Of a stretch of DNA of 64,000 nucleotides, positions 24,118-38,049 are shown piece by piece. Position numbers and translations under genes: made by a program. Under the pieces are notes generated by a model that saw only the letters and a list, made by a program, of their open reading frames with translations, made no database searches and had not been told where the DNA came from. The first letter of the stretch is position 1; each line of letters opens with the position of its first letter. This DNA comes from Cardinalis cardinalis (Eukaryota; Chordata; Aves; Passeriformes; Cardinalidae), in NCBI GenBank assembly GCA_014549065.1, contig JACDOX010000033.1, positions 6,048,922 through 6,112,921 on the forward strand, read 5' to 3'.

Positions 24118-24445
24118 CCCAGGCAGTTGCTTGCTGTCTCCCACACCAGGGGGANTGGGGAGAGAATGGGAAGGGTAAAAGCTGGAGAACTCATGGATTG
24201 AGATAAAGAGAGTTTAATAGGGAAAGCAAAAGCCAAGCACACAAGCAAAACAGAACAAGGAATTAATTCACCACTTCCTGTGGGTAGCCATCTCCAGGAG
24301 ATCTGGGCCCCATCACACCTAAGAGCGACTGGGAAAGACAAACACCATCACTCCATTTGTCTTCAGCACAAAATGCTGTCCAAAACACAGCCCCNCACCA
24401 GCCACTGGGAAGAAAATTAACTCTACCCCAGCTGAAACCAGCACN
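24118..24445 (+). mobile_element. LTR fragment, bird ERV-type family (copy 2)
   Basis: This contains GAAGGGTAAAAG, CTCATGGATTGAGATAAAG and AGTTTAATAG, then AGCAAAAGCCAAGCACACAA, matching copy 1 (minus strand, 8.3 kb) and copy 3 (44.4 kb) across the shared block. It continues through AAGACAAACACCATCACTCC and ends with GAAAATTAACTCTACCCC and AAACCAGCAC. From memory of the family, the middle part between the CATCACTCC segment and CTTCAGCACA appears deleted. The LTR is inside KIF26B intron 2, in the same orientation as the gene. Confidence 0.72.
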
Positions 24446-27260
24446 TTGTCATAAGGATCTTCTGTTCAATCTGTATTATTGAATCACTTAGTGTGTGGTT
24501 GATCTTGAATTTTTTATATAAGATATTTTATTTTTTCTGGGAGGAAGGAGAAAAGACTTAATTCTGAAGAAACTTCAGACTGGTTTTCTCTTCTCAGCTT
24601 TCATCTGAAACTCTATTTGGTAGTAGCNTTTGTGGGTTTAAAAATAATAAATTGCCAAGGAAATTCTGCTCAGGAGACCTCAGCAAACCAATGGGCTATT
24701 AAGCTGGATTTGGTTTGCAATTCACCATGAAAACAAAAGCCTTTCCTCAGAAGGAACTGGACACTTCTACATAAAGCACTTGTTAGTACAAAATTTTTGT
24801 ATTGTGTGTTTTAGGTTGCTATACCTTCTCATGAAATGAAGAAGGACTGAGTCTTCTCACTTTATTGCTCTCCAAATAAGAGAAATTNACTTACAGGCCA
24901 CATGATATCTGCTTTGTTAGTGTCTGGTCAATGCTCTTATTCAATAGATTTGGTGATTTAGGAAAAAAGTGTCAAATGTCTTTTACTAGAATAAAGTAAT
25001 TTTTCAAAAGTATTCCAAACCCAATTGAGTGTGTGCATCTGGAAAACACTTTAAATTTCTTGCTGGTGGTATGTGTTAAAGGAACTGTGTATGCTGAATG
25101 TAGGATATCTGTATCCAGTGCAACATGACTGATGTAAAACATCCATCTAGCACTAGGAAAGCTAGCTTCCTCTTCTGTAGGAAAATTTTAAATTGGGAAT
25201 ACAGTCTGTGTTTTGGCTTCCAAATTACCTTCAAGTGGAACTTGCTTTATATGCATTTGTTCCTTATAAATGTGTTTTGACCTGTGGTTTTCTTATGACC
25301 TATTAATAGCAAGCCTCTGCTCTATTTTCCTATGCTCCCTAAATCATATATAGTTTGACATGGTCATTTACTTGNGCCTGAGTATTCACAACAGCTTCTC
25401 TATTCCATGGATTTGCACTGGAACAAAATTCTACTCACATGAATGTTTGGGGAAAAGCAAATGAAAGGAGAATTTGATATCTACCACAGTAAATATTTTT
25501 TTTTTCCTGAAGAAAAAGTGAAACTTCACAGTGGTTTGGGGNTTTCAACTTTGTTCAGAACTGTCTGAAGAGACCTGCCTCAGGATGGAGTTAATTTCCC
25601 CCAAGCTGTGCATGTTTCATTCCCTCTTTCTCTACCACCCTCAAAACTGACTAATGATGAATAAGGATTCAGGAATAAAAACCCTCTATTTCTGTGGGCC
25701 TCTGTGTTGTCCTAGTGGGAATTTCCCATTCCTATTATCACAGGTGTACTTGAAGATATGAGAGAGAGTCCTGCAGTGCTGAAGGAGGTGGTTGCTTGGA
25801 GCTCATTATTAAAAACAGGGCAGAACTGGCCTCAGCATCTTTTTGTCCTGGCTCCTGTAAGTCATCTGGGCAAACTCCCATCTTACCAAAGCCAATCTCN
25901 GACTTTATTATGCTGAAGTTATTCAGGAGAGCAGACTTCTGCCTGCTAACTGATTGTCTGGATGATTGCATGCTTCTATTTCAGTTGGAAAGTTTTATTT
26001 TTCTATGCCTCTTGGCTAAATGAACCTCTGACCTGTTAAGTGCCAAATGCTGAAAGAATTACCCCTTTACTCCATCCACCTGATGGACTCCAGCAGAAAG
26101 CCTAGTGGGCAATAAGGCAGCCTTGGCTTTAAGCAGGTGCTGAACAGTGAGGATAGAAGTCATTACTCTTCATTTCTCTATTAGTTTCACTGCTCATCTA
26201 ATAGTGATGGGCAAAGAAAAACATTAATATCCTATCCAGCAGCCAAATGCACCAAAGTGGGAGTGTGGCTCGTGTGTTTTCCTCTCTCCTAATGGGATCA
26301 TTAAAATTTAACTAGTCCTCTAAATCATGTTAGTATTCCCAGGGTTAATATGCTGAGATTGTTGGCAGCATTCCCACAGGAAGAGTTAACAGTGGCTGAG
26401 GCTGTGTGGCTGGCATTTGTTGCTCAGAGGGAGGTGTTGGGACTGGAGAAGCCCTGCCACCAGAAAGGCACAATCAAGTCTTTGGTGACAGGGGCATTTA
26501 CAGNGCACAAACATATTCTTTGCTATTTACCTCTCCCTTTCCACTCCCTCCTTGCTTTTCTCTCCTCATTAGCCCTAAAGCTGTCAGTTCATCTCATCTG
26601 CTGTTGGATTTCTAATGGAAATTCTTGACAATGAGCCTGCATGTGTGAACCTAGCAGGAAGGCATATTGTATGTGCTGTATGATTTAAGAGATTGTTAGA
26701 CCATAGATGGCTTTTGCTGGAGGTTGAGGAGGCTAACCAAGTGGGAGATGCAATTAAAATGGTATTTGTTAGAAAGGAAGAGCTGGCAGACTGAACATGG
26801 GGAAATGATGGGTAGATGTAAGGCCATTAATGATGGCTTTGTAAGCAGCTCTGCAGCATGGGTGGTAAGCCTAAATCCAGAGCTGTACTTTTAGTATGCC
26901 TAATAAGACTTCCTTTTTTTTTTCCCCTGTGTGTCAAATCAATTTCTGAATAATGAATTTGACAAAAATTTTCTGGATTTTGGGTTAGATTTAGAGGTGG
27001 GTGAAAGTAATTATGGTAAGAGAAGAAACTNGCTTGTGCGAGCCTTCTCCATCACCTTGAAAACAAGGCTCTGCAAGATTTTACAGAGTTGATCTTTGTA
27101 ATGTCATGGATTTCAGTGCTCTGGCAAAGAGGCTGTTTGTTGAGAAATAAAAGATGGGGCAGGCACCTCATAGAAGTGCTTTCTCATTTTAAATGAACAT
27201 TTGGGATCTGCTTCTTGTAAGCTCTTGACAAGAGCTTAATTGTTACAGGTATTTATCTAT

Positions 27261-27284
27261 GAGAGATGTATATATACATCTCTC
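27261..27284. repeat. Perfect 24-bp palindrome
   Basis: The half site GAGAGATGTATA is followed directly by its exact reverse complement with no spacer. The centre is a TATATATA run. Confidence 0.95.
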
Positions 27285-30200
27285 CTGTTGGGTATTTTTT
27301 TTTCCCTCCCACTCTTGAACTGTTCAATGTTTGGCTTCACAATAATTGTTAACAATTTTTGAAGTTGCAAGGANTGGGATAGGCATTTAAGGCAGGTTGC
27401 CCAATACATCTTGGTGTCCTAAAAGACACGAGCAGCTGTGAGTACAGAAAGGGCTCCAGGAGAAATATGAGAGGAAGAATACAAGGTGTGGAGATGGAAA
27501 TGAAGTAGGGAATGAAGTTGGTCCAGGCAGCAAAGCAACAGTGCTTGCATGAGGCAGATGGCATGCTGGGGAAGCAAGGAGAAATGGGTAAAAAAACCAG
27601 TCATCTGCAAAAGCCTGAGCTCACTTTAAAGTCTTGTAGAAATTATGCATATGGAGGTTGTGTTCTGTTCTTCCTTAAAAAAGCTATCACTAAAATTTAT
27701 TGTCTCTCAGTTTTTCTCTTTTTCTTAAAATAGAAACTAGCAAGCAGCTAGAAGAGTAGAAAGCATTAACTCAAGGTTGTCTTTGNTTTAATGCACTTTG
27801 GTATTTTTCATTCTGAAAGTTATTTTTTATCCAAAGGCTAAAGTGCTGGTGTATCCTGTGATCTAAAGATGTGACTGGCTTTTCTTTCTTACATCTAATT
27901 GATTTGTTTCTGTTTTTGCCAGTCACAAAGACGTCTATGTTCCATAATGTCAATTTGAGACTTGGTACGAAATAGGAATTCAGTTCACTGCACTAGCAAT
28001 TTTATCCAGCATAACAAATAAATGATGTATGTTTTAGTGCATCAGCAATAGGAATGAATACAGTCTCACTTTTCTTTTCCCTGTGCCTGCCTCTGAAGGG
28101 CAGAATGTTTGATTTCCAGTTTAATTTGAATTCTTAGTGTGTTAAGTCTACTATTTCTGCAGTATTATTGTACTGGACACTCTAAGGCATGATATTAAGT
28201 AGCAGTACTTGTTAGTACTTTAAAAGCAGACTGGAATAGACTTGAGGTGTGAGAGGACAGCTGAAGGTGAGGGGGGGTATACATCAAGGCTGAATGCACT
28301 GGCACTGATGGCTCTAAATGAAGCACTTTAGAGATTGAAGTGCCTTAAATTGCCATCCTTCTTTGTCACTCCTAGTTACTTGGTTCTTCCTAGCCTGGTC
28401 TGCTACTGTCTTGCCTGTTTAATATTCCACTTTAGTATAACAAGAGATGAAACATCCAAGATGCCTGTATCCTCCAGGAGTCAGCACTACTGATGGGAAT
28501 ACTTGTGTTAGCTGTTTATAAGCAATGAGCTAAACAGGGCTATAAAGAGGAGAGGGAGCAGGAGGGAAACTGTTGTGACTTCTCTTAATTTGCTGTTCTT
28601 TTTATCAGCAAAGGAAATAAATTTCGTAGCTTTCCTACTCCAAACCCATGTGCTCTGGGTAATACAAATTGTTTCAATAAGCACACACTGCTAAGGCCTA
28701 GATAAGGGTTATTTCTGTGCCTGAAATATCAAGGACTAGAGTGTGCTATGTGGAAAGCTGGTGTGGAATCAGGCTGCTGAGGAAGCTGTGTGTAGTAATG
28801 CGCATGGGTGACACTGATAAATGGCTCCTCTAAGCAGGCATCTGCAGCAAATTGTCACATTGAGACTTCCCAGCATACCCTAGACCTCTGCATGAATGAA
28901 ATCTCTGTTGTGCCATTATTTACCCACCTCCATATGAAATGAGAGNATAGGATTCATTGCTTCAGTGCAGCTTTTATATGAGTTTGCTCTCTTTATGTAC
29001 GTANGTACGTATATATTTCTTTTCTTGCACTTTCTGCAGCAATGGCTGCAGAACTGGTGTTCTCTCACTGTGATTTAGACATACAGCTTTCTGAAATGGC
29101 TTTCAGGGTAAAAGATGAGTCTTCTACATCTAAAAACCTAAAATGAAATGTGTTTTATTTATTCTGGTTTTTGACTAGACATGTGTATAATTAAAGGGAA
29201 ATAATAAGCATAGTTTGGTTTTTGTTGATTTATTTTGTTTGTGGCTGTTTTAGTAGAGGTTGTGGTGGCTGGAAAAGGGAAAAGCTTGGATTGTTTTCCT
29301 TTCTTGACGAATCCTAATTACTGTCTTCAAAAGGCAGTGAGGTAGTTTTCAAATCTATTTTGCCCTGAAGGAAAGCCTCATCTTTTCCTTGTTTCCCATT
29401 ATCACTGGACATCACTGATTCATGACAAGAATCAGACTTGCTTTTTGCCTTTCTTCAACACACTTGTTTTTTTATTTTTTCTGTCTTCGAGGTGATTTTC
29501 TAGGATAACTTATCGTTGAAACTCTGGTAATTTAAGCTTTGATGGGACAGTCTCTTGAGATCAGGGTAGAATTTCTGGCCAACTTAGAAAAAAAAGGCAA
29601 TTTTTTTGTAGCTGGCATGTATTCCCAGCACATAAAGATCCCTTTAAGTTNCCCCCTCTTCTTAATTCCAGCCAATACGTCAAGCTTCAGGGGTCTAAGC
29701 TGCTGTGAATTTACCTGCAAGGATATAAAATAACCTCTGATGCAGCAGCAGCCATGTCAGGCCAGAAGGACTAAGCACTTACACAAAACTTAGCTACTGG
29801 ATTACGCTAACAAGCACCTTAGCCGAAGTTTGCCTTCACGGTGAGGTGCAGAAATCTGACAGGGAGTTTGGGTGCAGCTGAGGTGAGGATGGACNTCCTG
29901 TCCCACCACCCTGCTGTGGTGTTGATGGTTGTCTCCTGCTATCTGCTCCACCCTGCTGCTATAGCTCTCTTAAATTGTTGCTTCATTATCGGAGCCCCTA
30001 GCTTCTTGCTGTTTTAGCCTTTGCCCTCGGGCTATTTCTGTATGTCTTGCTGGCTTTCAGTAAAAATGTTGAATATTTGCTGGTGATGTGGAATGGGACT
30101 TTGCCCACCTAATTTTCCATAGGTAAAGACCGTTTTTAATCATTTGGTGGAAGAGGACAGATGTTCTTAGAGGCAGTAAGGTGGTTTGTAACATCAAAAT

Positions 30201-30652
30201 GCTCACAGAAGTCACAGAATTTCACACAGCTGTGAATATTCACACCAACCATACCAAAGAAAGTACGTAGATCTCAGCTGAGCAAAATGTTTGCCTCTTC
30301 TGTTTGTACAGCTGAGAAGAGTTACAGAGCAATGTAGTGAACTTATTAGTTGAATAAAATTATGTCCAGAGTTCTTACCTGCTTGTGGTGTTGACTNTTG
30401 GACTTTTCCCTTTTTTGCTAGTGTTGGTCTTCCCATTCTCCAGTAGTTCTGTGCTGAGAAGGTGTTGGCTTTTCTGACTCTATACAGAAAGGGAGAAGGG
30501 ACTTATGGTTTGCATTTCAAAGCTGTCAGCCTTAAAGGAATTGGAATATGGCAGTTGAATATATTGTAACTAATTACCCAGGTATAACAAAAATTTATTT
30601 GGAAAGACCTTGACTTCTGATTCTTTGTCTGGTACCAGAAATTGACTGCTAG

Positions 30653-30674
30653 TTTAACAACAACAACAACAAAG
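30653..30674 (+). repeat. (CAA)n short microsatellite
   Basis: Six AAC/CAA units in a row after AGTTT. Short and possibly polymorphic. Confidence 0.75.
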
Positions 30675-33600
30675 TTGCTAATGGGGTTAGGTGTGTTTTG
30701 TGTGATTCTTTTTCAAGAGTGTGTTTATTAATTCTCTTTCTTCCTACCTTGGACAGTTCATGTCTATGAATAATTTAATTGTCCTTGGCTGTTTGCTGGT
30801 GTGAATGGCATTAGGCATTTTGTATTCATGTAGTATTTGTTAATGTTTCCTTTGTATTCTGCCTGCCTCTCTGCCTTTCCAGAGATCAAATGGATGATGC
30901 AAGACTTGACAGCATATAAATGCTATTAAACTGCATCAGGAAGAACAGAAAAGGAGGCCTTTGTCATTTAATTAGTTAGAACATTAATTGGAATAGATTC
31001 TTCAGTGTTTTTCTTTTCAGTAGAGAAGTAAATGTTTGCGTAAGTGTTTTTCTACTTTTTGCCAAGTTTGTCATGAGAACATGTCTAGAATTTACAAGTA
31101 ACAATTTGTATTGGCTTACATGATATCTCAAATGTGTTCCATCTCTGTTTTCTTTCCCTAGACATTCTTGTATACNTTCATTATTCACAAGTTTTAAACT
31201 NCAAAAATATTAGTTTTTGGATTTTAATTCTCTTTGTCTTCATTGAGGATTGTATTGCTTTAACTGGTGTTTTCATGATACTCATTAAGCAAAAAAAAGG
31301 CATCTATGCATTTTTTGTTTCCATCCTTTCTGATCCAAACATAAGCATCTTTATGAGGTATTTATTAGATGCTGTTAGTAACTCCCATGAGCCTTGGTTT
31401 GAGACCCTAAGAACAGTAGGCACAAAGCACACTCTGAAATACTGTTATCTGCAGTTTTGCCAGGCGACTGGGAAACCAGGTTAATGCTTTATTGCAATTC
31501 TGTGGCGTGATCTCACTGTCTCTTTCTGACAAAGTATCATCTCTCAGAAAAAACCCCATGCTGAGAAAAGAAATAAAAATATTTTCTATCATGGGTTATT
31601 TGTTTAATGCCTTNTTTCCTCTGGCTGTTACGTTAATAGTAACTTTTTAGAGTAATAGTGAAGTTTATCATCCATGATTAAAGACTGTTGGAATGTATGT
31701 TGCTGCTCTAACAGCCTTCACTTTTGTAGCTATTTTGCACAAGTTCTCCTGAGTTCCTCAAGACTGTCTTCATGTATTTCTTGTGGTGCCTACCTGAGTC
31801 CACTACGTTATGCCGGGCTTCATACAAATGTTGCATGTCTCTTTAGGCAGCAGAGGGTCTTTAAAGGTGCTTCTGATGGTGGCTGCCTTGAATGCAGAGG
31901 AATAATTTCCCCAAAGCCAACCCCAGTGCTGGTTAGCATGTATGTGCTGGCTTTGCTCTGCCTTTCAAGTCCTGCCCTGCAGCTGTGGCTGGTGGGTGAG
32001 CTGGGTGTCAGTGCTGCAGTGTCCCCCGAGGGAGGGGTTTGGAGACACCGTGCTCAGTGTGGGCAATGCTGGATGTGCTGCCTCTTTGTCTGTGGAATGG
32101 CTTGTTAGGCTGCCTTTAATTTGAACCATCTGTGGCAACCTGCATGCTCTGTTATAATACTGTTTTTATGTCAGACCTCCAGTGGCATGCTGTGAGAGAG
32201 CTGGAGACCAGCATGGGAATTAAGGGAGAAAATCCACGGGAAACACATTGCAGTGCACGTACGACTAACTGGAAAATAATTATGCTCATTGTTAACTGTA
32301 CATCCCACCCCGGACCCCATCAGTGTTTTTATTCTGTCAGCTGTAGTGACTCTGAAATGGCAGGGTGTAAAATAAGGGTGAAATGCATCTGTAGTTGTTC
32401 CAGTGTTTGTAAAAGGCCACCCTTCTCTTGGGTGAAGCAGTATTGGCCTTGGTGCTTCCCTTTCTCATTGTCTCTTGAAGGATCCATTCAGGCATTTTGT
32501 TGCAGCACCCAAAACATAGAGTTGCTAATTGGCTTACAGCTCTGTCCTTTCTTTACATACTGCTGTTTCTCTTCCTGTAACCAGGAAACATACTGTATAC
32601 CTCTTCCCTTTTAAAAACTTCTATGCTTTTTTAACCTCTCTACCCCATTTTCTGTTCCCTTTTGATAATTTTATTTTCCCTAACTAATGGCTCACCTGGA
32701 CAGGATTGCGGCTGGCTCTGTGATTATAGCAATTAACTCTAACCCTAAGGAAATGGCTTGCTGTGTTGCCTGGCAGCCAGGGTCTGCAGGAGCTGGTAAA
32801 AAAGAACAGATCACACTTCACTTTACTTTCGTTTTAATCTCATTATTGATTTTTCAAGGAAAGCATCTAACCGTGAAGGATCTTGTCCGTTTTCAGGTTG
32901 GCTAAGTTACTCCAAAATCTGTTGACTTGACTAGTTTTTCAGAGTTGCTGTGAATTTCTTACAACTTATAGTAAACCACAGTGGGTTGGTTGTTCTGTAA
33001 ACAGAGCTTCTTAACAGGGTTAAAGGAATTGAGGACTACAGTGGGCAATACTGCCATAACAGCATTTTCTTCTGCATGTTAGACTTGGTTCTACAGTGGT
33101 GTTTAGCAGAGCCTCAGTGTTGGCTTTCACTTGGTGGTATANAATAAAGAAAATCCAGTTTTAAAAGAAGTTAGGGCCTTGGGAATGTGGTGTTGTCTTT
33201 AGCAAGCTTGCTCACACATGAGTAACTAACACCAGATGTGTAAGCAAGAGCTTTGAATGTTGGAATTGAGCAGTGTGTGTGTAGGTATCTGAAAGCAGGC
33301 CTCACTCTGTGCACCAGGTGCTATCAAAGAGCACCTCTCAACTAACATCAGAGGCAATAATGTGAACAAGCTGTCTGAACTGGGGTGGCATGGCACAATT
33401 AAATCTTTGTAGGGCTAACCTCAGCCTGCTGAATTGGCTGCATGAAAGGTAGATCTGCCTACAAACTAATGCAGGNCTAATAAACCTACAACTTGTTTTT
33501 TGTGCCTCCATAGCCCCCATAATCATTCTTTTGCCCAGATGGAAAATTCAAACCAAGCTCACAGTTACTTAGTCCAGCCTCCACTTCAAAGCAGGGTGGA

Positions 33601-36568
33601 CTTCAGTGTTAAATCAACTTGTTCTGGGGCTCATGCAGTGAAATGATGAATGTCTACAAGGCCAGATATTGTCCAGCCTCTTGTACCCCTCTTGCCTTTG
33701 CTTTTGCAATCCTGTACACATTCTTGCCCTGTTTCATGCCAGCATTGATTTTTCTCATCTCTTGGTGAACTTGTTAGGGAACTAACGTGGCAAAATCAAA
33801 CCCTTCCCCAAACTCATGGTACTGGCAAAAAGGGAGCTGAATGTATTAAATGTTGCTCAATAAATCAGACCTTGTTTCACTCATTATCTCTTTCAGTCTG
33901 GAGGTATTTGTGCTTTTTAGAGCCAAATTTACACCCAGCTGACTGATCAAGACATGAACTGCCCATCTTATGTCACTATGCACAAGCACTATGATTCTAC
34001 TTAGAGCCATTGGCAAGCAATTTTTTTTCCTTTCCCCCNACTGTATATGAGTGCAGGATGAAAAAACATGCTTNTGTAACTAGAGGGGAAAAAGCCAGCT
34101 TTTTCACAAACTCCAGTCTTAGTTATTACACTTCTGCTAGCATTCNTCATGGTATTTTGTTNGGTTACTATTTTTTTTAAGGTGATAGAAAGGCAATCNC
34201 TTTAAATTAGAATGCCTACCCTTAGAATTGGTGTGAAGGCAGTGAATTTGTATGGCAATGCAAGTAGATGGACAAGGGCAGTATTGACAGTAGCAGTTTA
34301 AATGTAGTGTTTTGTGCTCTACTGATGTGTGGGTGACCACTTGCAGTAAAAAACAGTGGATTATATATCATCTAATCAAAGAAAGTCTAAAAGAAGGAAA
34401 AAGGTGCTTGAAATCCATAAATGGGTCTTACAGACACATCTGAGTTCTCCCCCTGCATGTGCTGAAAAGATGGAATTTAACCCTGCTGAGGCCAAGGTGT
34501 TTGTGCTGGGCTGTACTGATGTCCTTACCAGGCAGTCCAACACAGCAAGCTTCTTTTCTGCAGATCTGCATGTTGTACATGTCTTTACTTTGATCTGCTT
34601 TTCCTGTGGCTAAACAGCCTCTGCCTGCCTTTGGGAGGGAGTGTGACAGCAGGTGCATGAGGCTTGTCCTGGTTCCCTGTTTCTGGTCAGCCCAGGCAGT
34701 GAGCCATTAAGCTCCTCTAGAGCACGTCCCCGTGCTGTTCAGGGCTTCGAGCCTGTGCTGTTGATTGTCTTTCGCATAATTCAGCTGTGGTGGAAAAAAG
34801 AACTAAGTGCGAGTCCCTGGACTGTCACTACCAATCATACTTTGGCGTTTAGTACAATACAAAGGTGCTTTTCCCTGTTAGAGGTATTTAATCAAGTTGG
34901 AGCAATCCTAGGAATAGAGTAAACACTGATTGAATTACTTTGCACCTCCCTTTTATTAACATTTCTGTCCTATACACCCAGTAACTGTCTCAGCTTCCCC
35001 TCTTTCAAAATAGCTATAATTTTTTTTTTAAATTTTAAAAGCTTACAAAAAAACCAAGGTTTCTTTGAGCAGCCCTCTTGGTAAAAATAAAATCATACCT
35101 CTAATTGTCAAATTTTAAAGAGATAATGGAACTNACCTGGCTGCTAGACACTGAGCAAGTATCCTTTTAACTTCAAATGATTCTGAACTTGGTCTAACCT
35201 GGTCTATTTCAAGACACAAATACCAAAGCTCAGTTGCTGCAATTGTCCCTTGGGCCAAAAGAGTAACTAGGGAGTGGCAAGGTAGAAATGAGCCTTGACA
35301 GTGGCTTTCCCTTTCTGAGTAGCTATTGGTTCTCTCACCACTGCAGGAACACACATGTGAAGGAATATGGATGCTAGGTACCCACTTTTTACCTGGGCAA
35401 ATCCTCTGGAGGCTGGTTGCCTGGGTTTGCTGGCCAAATTGACTGGTGATGTTTGGATTCCACAAGTGGCTCTGTCTGGCACTGTGAGACCTTGGCGAGC
35501 ATGTGTGATAGAGAAAGAAGTGGCCAGAGAAGAAGGGGAAAAATCCACCCCAAGTTTTAATTTGTTGCTGTCAGTTTCTAATGTCTTTTGAGCTGCCTCC
35601 TTGTAGCAATGGAAATCATATTTAATAGGAACCTTTCCATGTTCAGACAGTTTAATTATTCAAAATGCATTAAGACTTTTTAAATATCNGGACAACTTCT
35701 AGTAATAAATGCATTAGTTCAGTTTTCAAAGTGCACCCAAATAATTCACAAGTATTAATGAATTATCTTGCAGGGTTTTGTCTGCCCTGGGGGATATATG
35801 ACTAGAGATCAAAGGCCTGGAGGTATTAAATGACTTGCCACAGTCACAGAGAGCGTGATAGTGTGATTCCCAGGACCTGTGTTTTAATGACAAAAAAGCA
35901 ATGTGTCACAGTGAATAGTTCCTAAACTTCTACATGGAAGGTGAAAATCTTTTTACAGTAGCATAGAAAAATCTGATGGCCTTGCACAAACTGTTACCTA
36001 CAAGTTATTTTTGCCTTTGTTTGCCCTGACTTCTTTGTGACTCTACTAAGAATGTAAATTCTCATTGGGGAAAAACTGTCACTTGTACAGTGCATGGCAT
36101 AAAGGATCTTCATACTTTTTAGTTATTGTTTTAGCTGTTGCCTCTAAATCCTACCAGAATGTGAAACATAAAATAAATGTAGGAAGATATTTTGTGAAAT
36201 GTTATTTCAAGTTTTACTTTTCTTAATGTATTTTTTTCATTGCTGTTTAGCACTGTGGGTGTCTATAGTGCTTTAGATTGCCATAAAGCCTTATATTCTA
36301 CATACTTGCATAGAATACTACTTTCTCTGGTCTAGTTGCTGCTGTTATACAAATTAANTGCTCAAACAGTGGTCTATTTCACCCTCTGTCACTTACCTAC
36401 CTCTTATTCTGAATTATGAAAGAGCCAGGTAGATGTGAATTACCTACTCTTGCTCTGTGATTTCTTTCTTTTTTTTTTTTTTTTGATACATGGCATATAA
36501 ATGCACTGACAAATTTAAATAAGCCTCAACAGTAATTTACTGTTGGACCAGGATCCACTCTACCCTAG

Positions 36569-36614
36569 TGTATCCTGTAAAGAAAGAAGCTAATGTATCC
36601 TGTAAAGAAAGAAG
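36569..36614 (+). repeat. 25-bp tandem duplication
   Basis: The 21-base word starting TGTATCCTGTAAAGAAAG occurs at 36569 and again at 36594, joined by a 4-base spacer. The copies are identical, so it is a recent local duplication. Confidence 0.9.
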
Positions 36615-38049
36615 AACGTGTTAATGTCACAAACACTTCCTCTCTTTAAGGGCTCTGTAGTTTTAAGCAGCATGGTTGCCTGTGTAATGCTTGCTGACAC
36701 TCACAATTTTGTCTTCTAATTGTAGCAGGGAAAAATACAACCCCTATCAGAGTCAGTGGTGGGTCAATGGAGAACAAAGGCAGCAATCAATCCATGGCCT
36801 AATTAAAGGCAATGGTGCCAGGAAATGATACGGAATTCAACATCCTGACACTCAAACGTCCCTAATTGGACTAGTGTTCTTTATAAACTGCCCTGTGCCC
36901 CACTCCATATTGCCCCAGCCATGATATCTCACTCTGTGCTGTTTTGCTTTGCTCTGGAGTTCAAGGCAGAGCTGGATAGAGGATTGATTAACAGCGATTG
37001 CTGTCAGTTTAAGGTCTTTTACTTCACTCTTTTTGGTAAAGGCTCAGTTTCTGAGTGATGGTTATATGCCAGTCAACACCCTGCCATAGGTGTTAAGGTT
37101 GCAAAAGGGGATGAGGTAGCTCAGAGAGGAATATTATAAGGCTGCTGCTGTTCTCAGGCTCTTTAAGTGAGAGAGCTAATAGGGGAAATNGTACTTTTGG
37201 ATGTAGGCGGTGACTTTGGTTCATTAATGATTTCATTTGAAGTGTTGTAGTTTCTACTTGATGAGATTAAAGTCCCTCTCAAGAACTTGAGGCAAGGAGT
37301 TTAAACAGCCAATATTTGTGACCAAGGAACAAAATTGCTTTCTGCGTCCATACATGCATTTCACACATCTGANAAAGTGTAGCAGTTGCTGCAGGAATCT
37401 GAGGAAAAATCTTACAAACCCTTTATGACTTCTCTGTAAGTGTAAAGCCAATAAATAGATGTTAACGTGAGTTGTGTATTATGTTCTAGTTAAGTAATTT
37501 TAAACTGAAGTTAAAAAGCAGATGCTCCTGCAGAGCATCTTAAGTGCAGAAAAGAAATCCTAATGGAATCTACANTAGCTTTGCAGAGAAATATGTTTTG
37601 AGCATAAGTTTGAGACTAATTGTACTTCTGCAGAAGTGTTTTCTCCAACACTTGTCTATTGGACTCTTCTGTACAATGGTGAGAAATAGTAAATTCTTTC
37701 TTTCATGTTGAGAAAAACCTGCTTGGGAATGTGGTGGAATTTAAGTCTGGAAAAATATCAAGATCTAGTNCTTTTTTCTGGACATGAAAGATCTACAGCT
37801 GGGAGACAGGGAGAAGATGGTNGGTGGTAAACTATAGCATGTCAGGCTTGCTATACAGTTGACAGTACCATGCTATATAGTTGATTNGATTCTGAATTTC
37901 TCCAGTTTTATCACTCCTGCACATCCCTCCTCAGCTGAATAATAACATGTCATAGTACAAGATAGTCAACAGTAATTCCATGAACTTCAGTGGAATGTTG
38001 CACATGTAATGTTGTTATGATACAATTAATGAGAGATGCCTCTGCCTGA

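Noticed and set aside
30195..30260. TCACAGAA-rich stretch resembling a CR1 3' end
   Set aside because: The rest of the CR1 consensus does not follow on either strand.
32132..32614. + strand ORF of 160 codons, preceded by a 144-codon ORF at 31674-32108
   Set aside because: The two are in different frames, are Cys/Ser-rich without a recognisable domain and are within chance expectation.
34741..34760. TTCGAGCC word resembling a tRNA T-loop or B box
   Set aside because: No A box or cloverleaf pairing was found around it.
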